DNA from: Bacillus pseudomycoides DSM 12442
GTDB taxonomy: Bacteria > Bacillota > Bacilli > Bacillales > Bacillaceae_G
Direction: 5' to 3'
NCBI RefSeq assembly: GCF_000161455.1
Contig: NZ_CM000745.1
Span: 3,733,748-3,797,747 of the forward strand
Length of the DNA: 64,000 nucleotides
Part shown: in pieces, positions 1 through 8,430 of the stretch
How the letters are laid out: every line of letters starts with the position of its first letter
Position numbering within the stretch: position 1 is the stretch's first letter
The notes under the pieces: model-generated
Database searches by the model: none
What the model was told of the DNA's origin: nothing
The model's input: the letters and a program-made list of their open reading frames with translations, nothing else
Translations under genes and position numbers: made by a program

Positions 1-933
1 TGGTGTTACTTGTGGAATAATAAGACTTTCTTTTGTCACATCCGGTGCAACTATATTACCCACATTTTCCTTCTTCGTCTGTGGTGACACTATATTGCCC
101 ACATTTTCTTTTTGCACTTGTGGCCAAACAACATTACTGACGTTTTCTTTTTTCGTTTGCGGCGCAACTATATTACTTACATTTTCTTTTTTTATTTGCG
201 GCGCAACTATATTACTTACATTTTCTTTTTTCGTTTGTGGTGACACTATATTGTTCGGTTTCATCTTATTAATAATTTGCGGGGCAATTAACTCGCTTCC
301 TTTTTTTATTACATCTGAAATTTTATAGTCTTTTGCAGGCTTAATCGGTGGTTGTGGTGGCTGTGGTAATATATTCACTGAAAACTTTGTGCTTTCTTTT
401 CCCACAGGTTTCTCTACCTTTTCTACAACTGGTGGCTTTTCAATTACAGCTGGTTTTTCAACGACAGGCGGCTTTTGAATAGGTACTTCTTTTTGAATAG
501 GTATTTCTTTCTGAATCGGTTTTTCTTTTTGGATTGGTACTTCTTTCTGAATCGGCTTTTCTTTTTGAATGGGCATTTCTTTTTGCGGCTTCATTTGCAT
601 TTCTTTTTGCGTTTGCTGCATAGCCGGTTGCTGCGTAATCGGCGCAGATTGATATGGTGCTTCTTCTTCATCTTCTATTCCAAGCGGCGTAGGTGTCGCT
701 GCAAATTCTTTTTGTTGTACCTCTTTTACATATTCTTTTGGAGGAGCTGAACCAGCACCCATATTTTTTTTCACATGCACACTGCTAGATGGCACTTTTA
801 TTTTCATACCTGGCATAATCAGATCGGGATTAGTAAGCTGCGTATTCGCCTTTTTTAACGTTTCAAAATCTACTCCGTACTTTTTCGCAATTTTCCAAAG
901 GGTATCCCCTTTTTGCACGATATGAATTTTCAA
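1..933 (-). CDS. safA: SafA, spore coat morphogenetic LysM protein (3' end outside window)
   Basis: SafA organises the inner spore coat around the cortex and works with SpoVID, which is also encoded in this window. The first 46 residues form a LysM peptidoglycan-binding domain (QKGDTLWKIAKKYGV, then NPDLIMPGMKIKVP). The rest is low-complexity: about six copies of a PIQKEK-type hexapeptide (residues 118-157) and five to six copies of a 13-residue unit of the NIVAPQTKKENVS type (residues 225-304). The start is a TTG at 933 behind a strong AGGAGGGGG site. The frame is open to base 1, so the C-terminus is missing. Position next to nadA matches B. subtilis safA, which is known there to be made in the mother cell. 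Confidence 0.9.
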   Translation of the reverse strand, partial: MKIHIVQKGDTLWKIAKKYGVDFETLKKANTQLTNPDLIMPGMKIKVPSSSVHVKKNMGAGSAPPKEYVKEVQQKEFAATPTPLGIEDEEEAPYQSAPITQQPAMQQTQKEMQMKPQKEMPIQKEKPIQKEVPIQKEKPIQKEIPIQKEVPIQKPPVVEKPAVIEKPPVVEKVEKPVGKESTKFSVNILPQPPQPPIKPAKDYKISDVIKKGSELIAPQIINKMKPNNIVSPQTKKENVSNIVAPQIKKENVSNIVAPQTKKENVSNVVWPQVQKENVGNIVSPQTKKENVGNIVAPDVTKESLIIPQVTP

Positions 934-1110
934 ATTTTCCCCCTCCTGTATTACTTATCTATAAGCCAAAATAATGTAAAGTGAAACTGTCCTCTATAAT
1001 TTAACACTCTTGCTCTTACCATTTAGTCATACACAATATTGCACGAATATGAAAAAATACAATGATTCCCTCAACACAATGTATGACTGCAATTAGCTAA
1101 TTATGTTTAA

Positions 1111-1140
1111 TAAAAAAGCGACGGAAATCCGTCGCTTTTA
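1111..1140 (-). terminator. nadA terminator
   Basis: The arms AAAAGCGACGG and CCGTCGCTTTT enclose a short AAAT loop and are followed on the minus strand by a T-rich run. The nadA stop codon lies in the arm. It ends the nadBCA transcript. Confidence 0.85.
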
Positions 1141-2244
1141 CACACGCTCTAACATACGATTTAAGGCAAGAACTGCTTCTTTTGTCACCTGCTTATCTAC
1201 TTGAATAACATTGACTTCTTCTCCACGCTCTATCGTTTCTAACACCCACAATAAATGTGGTAAATCAATACGATTCATCGTTAAACAAGGACACATAAAA
1301 GGGTTTAATGAAATAATTTCTTTATCCGGGTGTTGATGAATAATCCGGTTTACTAAGTTCATCTCTGTACCAATTGCCCATTTGCTTCCAGATGGTGCTT
1401 GTTCGATCATATCAATAATATACTTTGTTGACCCTGCATAGTCAGAAGCTGTTACCACTTCATAACAGCATTCTGGATGAACAATAATATTCATATCAGG
1501 ATGATTTTTTCGTACGCTTTCAATATTTTTCACAGTAAAATTTTGATGAACCGAACAATGACCTTTCCATAAAATCACCTTCACATCTTCTATATTCCCA
1601 TCATATTCTAATGAATCTGTATGCGGATCCCAAACCGCCATTTTATCTAATGAAATACCTAGGTCATACGCTGTATTTCTTCCTAAATGTTGATCTGGTA
1701 AAAAAACAAGACGCTCTTTTTGCGTAAATGCCCAAGATACCATTTTTTTTGCATTTGAAGATGTTACTGTCGCCCCGCCATTTCGTCCACAAAATGCCTT
1801 AATAGCTGCCGTAGAATTGACATATGTTAATGGAATCATCGTATCCCCAAATAACTGCGTAAGTTCGTTCCAAGCTCGTTCTGTTTGTTCGATATCTGCC
1901 ATATCCGCCATGGAACAGCCAGCACGCATATCTGGTAAAATAACGACCTGTTCATCGGCCGTTAACATATCTGCTGTTTCAGCCATAAAATGCACACCGC
2001 AAAAGACAATATATTTCGCTGCTTTATTGCTAGCCGCTACTTGCGCAAGTTGCAATGAATCTCCCGCAGCATCTGAAAATTGAACAACTTCATCCTTTTG
2101 ATAATGATGCCCTGGAATAAATAATGCTTCCCCTAATTTTTCTTTAATTTCACGAACGCGCTCTTCCATTTCTTGTACTGACATCGTTTGATAACGCTCT
2201 GGTAACATCGTTTCAATTAGCTGAACTTTCTCTAAAATACTCAT
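1138..2244 (-). CDS. nadA: quinolinate synthase A
   Basis: NadA condenses iminoaspartate (made by NadB) with dihydroxyacetone phosphate to give quinolinate, the second step of de novo NAD synthesis in the cytoplasm. The 368-residue length is the usual Bacillus long form. The three [4Fe-4S] ligands of the family are present: Cys110 (DMRAGC), a Cys near 230 (KGHCSVHQN) and the CPC motif near 318-320 (NPFMCPCLTMNR). It is the last gene of nadB-nadC-nadA, 29 bp after nadC. The cluster's cysteine desulfurase NadS, encoded divergently, is thought to supply sulfur for this cluster. Confidence 0.97.
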   Translation of the reverse strand: MSILEKVQLIETMLPERYQTMSVQEMEERVREIKEKLGEALFIPGHHYQKDEVVQFSDAAGDSLQLAQVAASNKAAKYIVFCGVHFMAETADMLTADEQVVILPDMRAGCSMADMADIEQTERAWNELTQLFGDTMIPLTYVNSTAAIKAFCGRNGGATVTSSNAKKMVSWAFTQKERLVFLPDQHLGRNTAYDLGISLDKMAVWDPHTDSLEYDGNIEDVKVILWKGHCSVHQNFTVKNIESVRKNHPDMNIIVHPECCYEVVTASDYAGSTKYIIDMIEQAPSGSKWAIGTEMNLVNRIIHQHPDKEIISLNPFMCPCLTMNRIDLPHLLWVLETIERGEEVNVIQVDKQVTKEAVLALNRMLERV

Positions 2245-2273
2245 TTGTAATCTCCCCCTCTAACCCTCTCACC

Positions 2274-3107
2274 TTAAACTTCAATATTAAAGCTAATATC
2301 TAACGCCTTTACAGAATGTGTTAATAATCCAAGTGAAATGTAATCTACCCCTGTTCCACCATAGTTCGATAAATTTTCAATTGTAATGCCGCCGGATGCT
2401 TCTGTCACAATTGTACTTGGAACAATTTTAGAAAACTCACGAACTTCTTCTGGTGTACGGTTATCAAACATAATAATATCCGCTCCTGCGGCAATCGCTT
2501 CGCGCACTTGTTCTTCTGTCTCCGTTTCCACTTCAACTTTCACCATATGCCCAAGCTTTTCTTTCACAGATGTAACAGCTTTTGTAATAGACCCTACAAA
2601 AGCAATATGGTTATCTTTAATCATGACACCATCGTATAATCCGAAGCGATGGTTATATCCGCCTCCGCAAACAACCGCATATTTATCAAACATGCGAAGC
2701 CCTGGCATCGTTTTTCTCGTATCACAAATACGTGTATGATCACTTTCTAGCGCCAGAACAGCTTTGCGCGTCATCGTTGCTATACCACTCATGCGTTGAA
2801 TAATATTTAAAATTACACGCTCCGCTGTTAATAAAGATGCAATTGGTCCTTCGACACTTGCTAAAATCTCACCTTTTTCTACGAAATCTCCGTCTTTTTT
2901 ATAAAGTGTAATTTGAATGCCGTCATCTAATAATCGAAATCCTTGTTCAATTACTGCTGTCCCTACGAATACCCCCGTTTCTTTCGCAAGGAACGTTCCC
3001 TTTGCCCTTAAATTATCAGGAAAAATAAGCTGAGATGTTACATCTTTTTCTCCAATATCTTCCAGAATAAATCTTTCTAATGCTTTTCTTACCTTTAACG
3101 CGTTCAT
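2274..3107 (-). CDS. nadC: nicotinate-nucleotide pyrophosphorylase (quinolinate phosphoribosyltransferase)
   Basis: NadC turns quinolinate and PRPP into nicotinate mononucleotide, releasing CO2. The family motif DTRKTMPGLR is seen mid-protein, with EVETETEEQ and the C-terminal GGITIENLSNYGGTGVDYIS barrel strand. The ATG at 3107 (MNALKVRK) was chosen because AGAGGG lies just upstream and it gives the usual 277-residue length. An upstream in-frame start at 3155 would add 16 residues unlike the family and overlap nadB. It lies between nadB and nadA in the NAD operon. Confidence 0.95.
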   Translation of the reverse strand: MNALKVRKALERFILEDIGEKDVTSQLIFPDNLRAKGTFLAKETGVFVGTAVIEQGFRLLDDGIQITLYKKDGDFVEKGEILASVEGPIASLLTAERVILNIIQRMSGIATMTRKAVLALESDHTRICDTRKTMPGLRMFDKYAVVCGGGYNHRFGLYDGVMIKDNHIAFVGSITKAVTSVKEKLGHMVKVEVETETEEQVREAIAAGADIIMFDNRTPEEVREFSKIVPSTIVTEASGGITIENLSNYGGTGVDYISLGLLTHSVKALDISFNIEV

Positions 3108-3126
3108 ACAATCCCTCTTCCCCTCA

Positions 3127-4653
3127 TTACACAAGTTGTAAATTTCTATTAGCAAGAATAATTTTTTTCGTTACTTGATTTCGTCTTGGATAATCACCAC
3201 GATAATGACCACCTATGCTCTCTTTTCTTTGCAGTGCCGCTTCTGTAATGAGCTGACAAACTGTTAGCATATTTATAATTGTTATATCTTCATTTGTAAA
3301 AGCTTCATATTGCATTCGAACACTTTGTATACGATAATGTTCAAACCATTGCTTCGCATATAATAAACTCTTTTCTGTTCGTACAATTCCTACGTACGTC
3401 ATCATATGTTTTTGTATTTCTTTTTTCGTAGGTAACTGAGGAACTTTTGATATTCCATGTATTTCTTCGCTATTATTTATCTTTTCTTGTACCGGATGAG
3501 CTAAAATATGTGTTCCCATTCGTTTTCCAAACACAAGCCCTTCTAACAATGAGTTGCTCGCTAATCGGTTTGCACCATGCACACCGTTACAAGCTACTTC
3601 ACCTATAGCATATAAATGCGGAATAGATGTTTCTCCATCACAATTCGTTTTAATGCCACCCATATGAAAATGAGCACCAGGAACAACTGGAATTCTATTT
3701 TTTTTTACATCTATACCATTCTTTTTGCATAATGCCGATACAGTAGGAAAACGTTCTTCAAAGTTTTGAATAGAAGAAATATCCAAGTATACACTTTCAC
3801 CTGCAAGAAGCTGTTCATGAATCGCACGTGCCACTACGTCACGCGGTGCAAGATCATGTTGCGGATGTACATCCAGCATAAAACGCTGTCCTTTTTCATT
3901 TAACAGAACAGCTCCTTCACCCCGTACCGCTTCTGAAACAAGTCCACAGCAACGTCCGCCTACATATAGCATCGTTGGATGAAATTGCACAAATTCTAAA
4001 TCAACAAGTTCGCCACCAGCTCTGTATACCATCGCGAGTCCGTCACCTGTAATCGTCTCGTCGTTAGACGTAAATGCATACACCCCTCCAACACCGCCTG
4101 TAGCTAATACAATATGTTCAGCATAGTAACGATGTATATTTCCTTCACTATCACGGGTCAAAACGCCCTTACATGTATCATTTTCTATAATTAAATCGAG
4201 CACCATTTCTCGCTCCACTACTGTAACGTACGGAGCGACTTCCTGAACCAAATGCTCTAATAAAATTCGTCCTGTTGCATCTCCACCAGCATGTAAAATA
4301 CGTCGTTTTCGATGCGCACCTTCTTTTCCAAGATGGGGTCTGTTTTCATCTCCATCAAATTCCATCCCATTTGCAATGAGCTTACGAATCTCTTTCGGCC
4401 CTTCTTCCACTAAATATCGAACTGCTTCTTCATTGTTATAGCCACAGCCGGCCGCTATTGTATCTTCGTAATGATCATTCGCATTGTCATATGTAGCTAC
4501 AGCTGCTGCAATTCCGCCCTGCGCTAAATGCGTATTGTTATTGCGGCCTGTTTTCTTTGTGATAATCATCACATTCTTTTCGTGACAAATCTCTTTCGCA
4601 ACACTAAGTGCTGCAACACCACTTCCGATAATTAAGACATCTGCACTTGGCAT
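3127..4653 (-). CDS. nadB: L-aspartate oxidase
   Basis: NadB is a flavoenzyme that oxidises L-aspartate to iminoaspartate, the first step of NAD synthesis. The N-terminal FAD-binding motif is DVLIIGSGVAALSVAKE; THLAQGGIAAAV and HGANRLASNSLLEGLVFG are typical of the succinate dehydrogenase/aspartate oxidase flavoprotein family. The ATG at 4653 sits eight bases after AGGAGG; the other ATG at 4659 would be only two bases away and is unlikely. It is first in the operon. A candidate promoter with a NadR-type operator lies just upstream. Confidence 0.95.
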   Translation of the reverse strand: MPSADVLIIGSGVAALSVAKEICHEKNVMIITKKTGRNNNTHLAQGGIAAAVATYDNANDHYEDTIAAGCGYNNEEAVRYLVEEGPKEIRKLIANGMEFDGDENRPHLGKEGAHRKRRILHAGGDATGRILLEHLVQEVAPYVTVVEREMVLDLIIENDTCKGVLTRDSEGNIHRYYAEHIVLATGGVGGVYAFTSNDETITGDGLAMVYRAGGELVDLEFVQFHPTMLYVGGRCCGLVSEAVRGEGAVLLNEKGQRFMLDVHPQHDLAPRDVVARAIHEQLLAGESVYLDISSIQNFEERFPTVSALCKKNGIDVKKNRIPVVPGAHFHMGGIKTNCDGETSIPHLYAIGEVACNGVHGANRLASNSLLEGLVFGKRMGTHILAHPVQEKINNSEEIHGISKVPQLPTKKEIQKHMMTYVGIVRTEKSLLYAKQWFEHYRIQSVRMQYEAFTNEDITIINMLTVCQLITEAALQRKESIGGHYRGDYPRRNQVTKKIILANRNLQLV

Positions 4654-4682
4654 GATCATTGCCTCCTAGTTTACACTTTTCA

Positions 4683-4726
4683 ACTGTCTTGACACCTATA
4701 TTTACATAGTTTTAAAATAATGACAA
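4683..4726 (-). promoter_or_regulatory. nadB promoter with candidate NadR operator
   Basis: On the minus strand TTGTCA (4726-4721), a 16-bp spacer and TAAATA (4704-4699) form a sigma-A promoter. Immediately downstream, over the expected start point, is the dyad AGGTGTCAAGACAGT (4697-4683), whose core is TGTC-TT-GACA. The neighbouring nadR encodes the NAD repressor, so repression at this site is a reasonable inference. The operator identity is not proven. Confidence 0.5.
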
Positions 4727-4802
4727 GAGTTTTTTAGAAAGTAATATTTTCACCAAGGAGTTTAACGAAATTCTCATACTATATAAATCCATTTTATTTT
4801 TT

Positions 4803-4948
4803 CGACATATAAATCGCTGCTATGAAGGAGAAAAGGGGACTTACACTCATTTTCTCTCTCTGTTTTTACTTGGGGCAGGAAGAGGATCTGACCGCTTCTA
4901 CGCATGGCCGGATGCTCTCTCCCACCTAAAAAGAAAGGGTTTATGTCG
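4803..4948 (+). repeat. B. cereus-group interspersed repeat, family 1, copy A
   Basis: About 146 bp in the nadB-nadS gap. It shares with copies B, C and D the core GGATCTGACCGCTTCTACGC and the box CTCTCTCCCACCTAAA. The ends are inverted (CGACATATAAA and TTTATGTCG), which suggests a small non-autonomous mobile element. No coding potential. Probably one of the group's described bcr families, but the family number was not assigned. Confidence 0.75.
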
Positions 4949-5022
4949 GTTTTTTAATTTGAATTTATATACTTTAAAATAAAAAAACGAATGTAACTCT
5001 ACTATAGAGAGGACTATACATT

Positions 5023-6162
5023 ATGATATATCTTGACTATGCAGCTACAACACCAATGAGCAAAGAAGCGATTGACACATATACGAAAGCAGCACAGCAA
5101 TACTTCGGTAATGAACAAAGTTTACACGATATCGGAGGGACAGCTTCTTCTTTACTACAAGTTTGCAGGGGAGCATTTGCACAAATGATTAGAGGAAAAG
5201 AACAAGGCGTATTTTTCACAAGCGGTGGTTCTGAATCTAATTATCTTGCAATCCAGTCGCTCTTAAATGCAAAAAGCGGCAAGCACATACTTACAACACC
5301 GATGGAGCACGCATCGATTCGCAGCTACTTTCAGTCATTAACAAAGCAAGGATATACAATCACGGAAATTCCTGTGGATTCATGCGGGCTTATTAACCTT
5401 AAGGCTTTAGAAGCAGCAATTACAGACGATACAGTTTTAGCAAGTATTCAGCACGGTAATTCTGAAATTGGAACCGTTCAACCTATCTCAGAAATTGGAG
5501 CACTACTAAAAAAACACCATATTTTATTTCATACAGATTGTGTACAAACATTTGGTAAACTCCCAATTGATGTCACAACGATGCAAATTGATAGCCTTTC
5601 TGTTTCCGCACATAAAATTTACGGACCAAAGGGTGTCGGAGCTTGCTATATAAACCCAAAAGTTCGCTGGGAACCAGTCTTCCCAGGGACATCTCACGAA
5701 AAAGGATTTCGCCCTGGTACAGTTAACGCTCCCGGTATCGCTTCGTTTCTGACAGCAGCAGAGCATATATTGGACGATCGTGAAGAAGAACGCGCTCGTT
5801 TTGAGCAATTACGATCCTATTTTACAGAACAATTACAAGCAATTCCCCTTGAAATTCAAGTAGAAGGACATTCTACTTCTTGTTTACCTCATATTATTGG
5901 GGTTACAATAAAGGGAATAGAAGGTCAGTACACGATGTTAGAATGCAATCGCCATGGCATTGCCATTTCAACAGGAAGCGCATGTCAAGTCGGCAAACAA
6001 GAACCTTCAAAAACAATGCTTGCAATTGGAAAAACGTATGAAGAGGCAAAACAGTATGTCCGCTTTTCATTTGGACGTCATACAACGGAAGAACATATTG
6101 ATACAACCATTCATGCACTATGCACAATTGGAAATCAATTTTATAGAGGTGTTAAATTATAA
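5023..6162 (+). CDS. nadS: NifS-type cysteine desulfurase of the NAD cluster
   Basis: A pyridoxal-phosphate enzyme that takes sulfur from cysteine, in this context for the NadA iron-sulfur cluster. The PLP lysine is about residue 198 (SAHKIYGPKGVG), the PLP histidine is in MEHAS, and the active cysteine is about residue 321 (STGSACQVGKQEPS). The 379-residue length is normal. It is divergent from nadB and overlaps nadR in TAATG. The closely related IscS/SufS enzymes are excluded mainly by this context. Confidence 0.93.
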   Translation: MIYLDYAATTPMSKEAIDTYTKAAQQYFGNEQSLHDIGGTASSLLQVCRGAFAQMIRGKEQGVFFTSGGSESNYLAIQSLLNAKSGKHILTTPMEHASIRSYFQSLTKQGYTITEIPVDSCGLINLKALEAAITDDTVLASIQHGNSEIGTVQPISEIGALLKKHHILFHTDCVQTFGKLPIDVTTMQIDSLSVSAHKIYGPKGVGACYINPKVRWEPVFPGTSHEKGFRPGTVNAPGIASFLTAAEHILDDREEERARFEQLRSYFTEQLQAIPLEIQVEGHSTSCLPHIIGVTIKGIEGQYTMLECNRHGIAISTGSACQVGKQEPSKTMLAIGKTYEEAKQYVRFSFGRHTTEEHIDTTIHALCTIGNQFYRGVKL

Positions 6163-6704
6163 TGAAACAAAATGACCAGAAAAAGATTTTAGGAGAAGAA
6201 AGAAGACAGTTCATCTTACAATGGCTCCTTGCTGCTAACGAACCGTTATCCGGGAGTGAATTATCTAAGAAAACAAATGTCAGCAGGCAAGTCATCGTAC
6301 AAGATATTTCCTTACTAAAAGCGCGAAACGAACCAATTATCGCAACTGCACAAGGATATTTATATTTAAAACCACAAGCAAAGAAAAATACATTTGAACG
6401 TGTTATCGTCTGCCAGCATAAACCAGATGAAGTACGCCAAGAATTAACATTGCTAGTCGACCACGGTGTTACAATTAAAGATGTAAAAGTAGAACATCCT
6501 GTATACGGCGACATAACAGCTTCTATTATGGTGAGCAATCGTTTTGATGTTGAACAATATTTGCAAAAAATTGAAGATACAAATGCTTCCTATCTATCTC
6601 AATTAACAGATGGCATCCACTTACATACAATTGAAGCAGATTCCACAGAAAAATTAAACGCTGCTTGTGATGCGCTAGATCGCGCTGGATTTCTTGTTTA
6701 TTAA
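6162..6704 (+). CDS. nadR: NAD biosynthesis transcriptional repressor NadR (YrxA/NiaR family)
   Basis: Represses the nad genes when nicotinate is available. Residues about 10-65 are an HTH_11 winged helix (LSGSELSKKTNVSRQVIVQDISLLKARN). Residues about 80-175 form the 3H ligand-binding domain, named for three conserved histidines; VDHGVTIKDVKVEHPVYGDI and DGIHLHTIEA carry candidates. The start codon overlaps the nadS stop (TAATG), implying translational coupling. The 180-residue length matches the family. Confidence 0.93.
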   Translation: MKQNDQKKILGEERRQFILQWLLAANEPLSGSELSKKTNVSRQVIVQDISLLKARNEPIIATAQGYLYLKPQAKKNTFERVIVCQHKPDEVRQELTLLVDHGVTIKDVKVEHPVYGDITASIMVSNRFDVEQYLQKIEDTNASYLSQLTDGIHLHTIEADSTEKLNAACDALDRAGFLVY

Positions 6705-6707
6705 AAT

Positions 6708-6745
6708 AAAAGCACAGAGAGTTTCATTCTTCTCTGTGCTTTTAT
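6708..6745 (+). terminator. nadS-nadR terminator
   Basis: Arms AAAAGCACAGAGA and TCTCTGTGCTTTT around a ten-base loop, followed by TTTATTTA, directly after nadR. Confidence 0.88.
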
Positions 6746-6792
6746 TTATGAAATGATATAATATTGAAATCAATTGGTAAAGGAGAGATGAT

Positions 6793-7440
6793 ATGGGAAT
6801 CAAACTCGTTCACTTTAGCATTGGCAAACCAAAACAAATGCAATATGGAGAAAATAAAGAAATGACAACAGGCATCTGTAAAGAGCTTACAGAAGAAGCC
6901 TTTCTATCAAAAGACGGATTTCTTGGAGATGGTGTAGCTGACCTAAGGTTTCACGGCGGACCTGATCGCGCTGTTTGTATCTATCCGTATGAACATTACG
7001 CGCTATGGGAACAAGAATTTCAAACAACACTCCCACCCTCTGCATTTGGCGAAAATATTACCGTAACAAATATGTTAGAACATGATATTTTCATCGGCGA
7101 TACATATCAATTAGGTGAGGCTGTCATTCAAATTACACAAGGCCGGATACCGTGTAGTACCATCTCAAAAAGAGTTGGCATCCCCGGTATTTTACCGCGC
7201 ATTGTAGAAACCGGTTATACCGGCTATTTATGCCGTGTTCTTCAAGAAGGCGTTGTTCGCAAAGACTCACAAATGAAACTACTAGAGCGCCATCCAAATC
7301 AAGTTTCTATTCTGTTTTCTAACGAAGTATATTTTCATAGACGGAAAGATACAGAGGCAATGGAGAAAATTATTGCTGTTCCAGAACTAGCAGAAGCTTG
7401 GCGCGAGCAATTAGTAGATCGCTTAGCAAAATTGAAATAA
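6793..7440 (+). CDS. MOSC domain protein (YiiM/YflK-like)
   Basis: MOSC domains bind molybdenum cofactor or carry sulfur; the YiiM-like branch is linked to resistance to N-hydroxylated base analogues. Seen here: GDGVADLRFHGGPDRAVCIYPYEHY, FGENITV, and the conserved cysteine in GRIPCSTISKRVG. At 215 residues it has the short YiiM architecture without a ferredoxin domain. An AAAGGAGAG site lies in front of the ATG. It has its own start signals and is not obviously part of the NAD cluster. The substrate is unknown. Confidence 0.85.
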   Translation: MGIKLVHFSIGKPKQMQYGENKEMTTGICKELTEEAFLSKDGFLGDGVADLRFHGGPDRAVCIYPYEHYALWEQEFQTTLPPSAFGENITVTNMLEHDIFIGDTYQLGEAVIQITQGRIPCSTISKRVGIPGILPRIVETGYTGYLCRVLQEGVVRKDSQMKLLERHPNQVSILFSNEVYFHRRKDTEAMEKIIAVPELAEAWREQLVDRLAKLK

Positions 7441-7468
7441 ACCTCACTGCATATGCAATGAGGTTTAT
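7438..7468. terminator. bidirectional terminator between the MOSC gene and pheA
   Basis: Near-perfect palindrome AAACCTCACTGCATATGC / GCATATGCAATGAGGTTT between convergent genes, T-rich on both sides. Confidence 0.85.
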
Positions 7469-7474
7469 TTTTGT

Positions 7475-8326
7475 TTACAACCAATAAGACGAATAACTCC
7501 CCAGCACCGTCACAGAAAAACCAAGTGCCTCAAGCTCCATGGTTACTCCTGGCAACAACACATCATCATATGCCTTATCCACATCAATTAAGAAAAAGTA
7601 ATTACCAAGTCCCGTTTTCATTGGACGAGATTCGATTTTCGATAAATTTAATTTTCTCCATGCGAAAGCTGATAATACTTGATAAAGTGCTCCTGCATAA
7701 TCAGCAGGTAACGTTATCATAAGTGTCGTTTTCTCCCCGCGGTTCTCACCGTTTTTCGGTAGTAGTGCCCGCTGTTTTTTATGTAACACGAGGAAACGTG
7801 TATGGTTATTTTTATGCGTATGAATATTACGCTGCACAATTGCTAAATCATACTTCTCTGCTGCCGCTTCATTTGCAATTGCAGCGATCCGTTCTTCCGG
7901 ATGTTCTTTCACATATTGCGCCGCTGCACTTGTGGAAGTCATATCCCGAACCGTTACACCTTTTAATTCTTCATTTAAAAACCTATGACATTGCGCAATC
8001 GCATGCGGATGAGAATGAACTGCATATACTTCTTTCCACACCTCTTCATAATCTGGATGCACAAGTAAATGTTGCTGAATAGGCACTGTAATTTCTCCTA
8101 CAATGAAGAGCGGCTGCTCATGCACAAGATAATCAACAGTAATATTAACAGAACCTTCAATCGCATTCTCTAACGGTACAACTGCAAAGTCTACATTTCC
8201 ATTTGCTGCAGCATCCATACAATCAGGAATCGTGCGATATGGCACATGCTCTGCCTCCGGAAAAAAACGACTCACCGCCATATTTGTAAATGTTGCTTCT
8301 GGTCCTAAATAGCCAACTCGAATCAT
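7475..8326 (-). CDS. pheA: prephenate dehydratase
   Basis: Converts prephenate to phenylpyruvate in phenylalanine synthesis. Residues about 1-180 are the catalytic domain (YLGPEATFTNMAVSRFF; the Thr-Ser-Ala segment VRDMTSTSAAAQYV; NNHTRFLVL). Residues about 200-275 are an ACT domain with the phenylalanine-sensing ESRPMKTGLGNYFFLIDVD motif, so feedback inhibition by phenylalanine is expected. It is a stand-alone 283-residue enzyme as in Bacillus, not fused to chorismate mutase. Confidence 0.95.
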   Translation of the reverse strand: MIRVGYLGPEATFTNMAVSRFFPEAEHVPYRTIPDCMDAAANGNVDFAVVPLENAIEGSVNITVDYLVHEQPLFIVGEITVPIQQHLLVHPDYEEVWKEVYAVHSHPHAIAQCHRFLNEELKGVTVRDMTSTSAAAQYVKEHPEERIAAIANEAAAEKYDLAIVQRNIHTHKNNHTRFLVLHKKQRALLPKNGENRGEKTTLMITLPADYAGALYQVLSAFAWRKLNLSKIESRPMKTGLGNYFFLIDVDKAYDDVLLPGVTMELEALGFSVTVLGSYSSYWL

Positions 8327-8403
8327 CGTCTTTTCCCCTCTTTTTCGTTTTCTTACTGTTATACCATGAATATTTTTATTTTTCTATGTGAATTTTGAAT
8401 ATT

Positions 8404-8430
8404 TTAAAAAGACTAGCGTTTGCTAGTCTA
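8404..8430 (-). terminator. terminator of the ABC permease operon
   Basis: Arms AGACTAGC and GCTAGTCT around a four-base loop, then TTTTTAAAAT on the minus strand. The permease TAG stop lies in the arm. Confidence 0.85.

Noticed and set aside
20..260. Regular 39-bp repeats that look like a CRISPR array at first glance
   Set aside because: Units are contiguous, in frame and coding (NIVAPQTKKENVS-type). There are no unique spacers and no cas genes.
95..750. Plus-strand reading frames rich in Phe/Leu/Cys repeats
   Set aside because: Antisense shadows of the safA tandem repeats. The minus-strand LysM protein explains the sequence.
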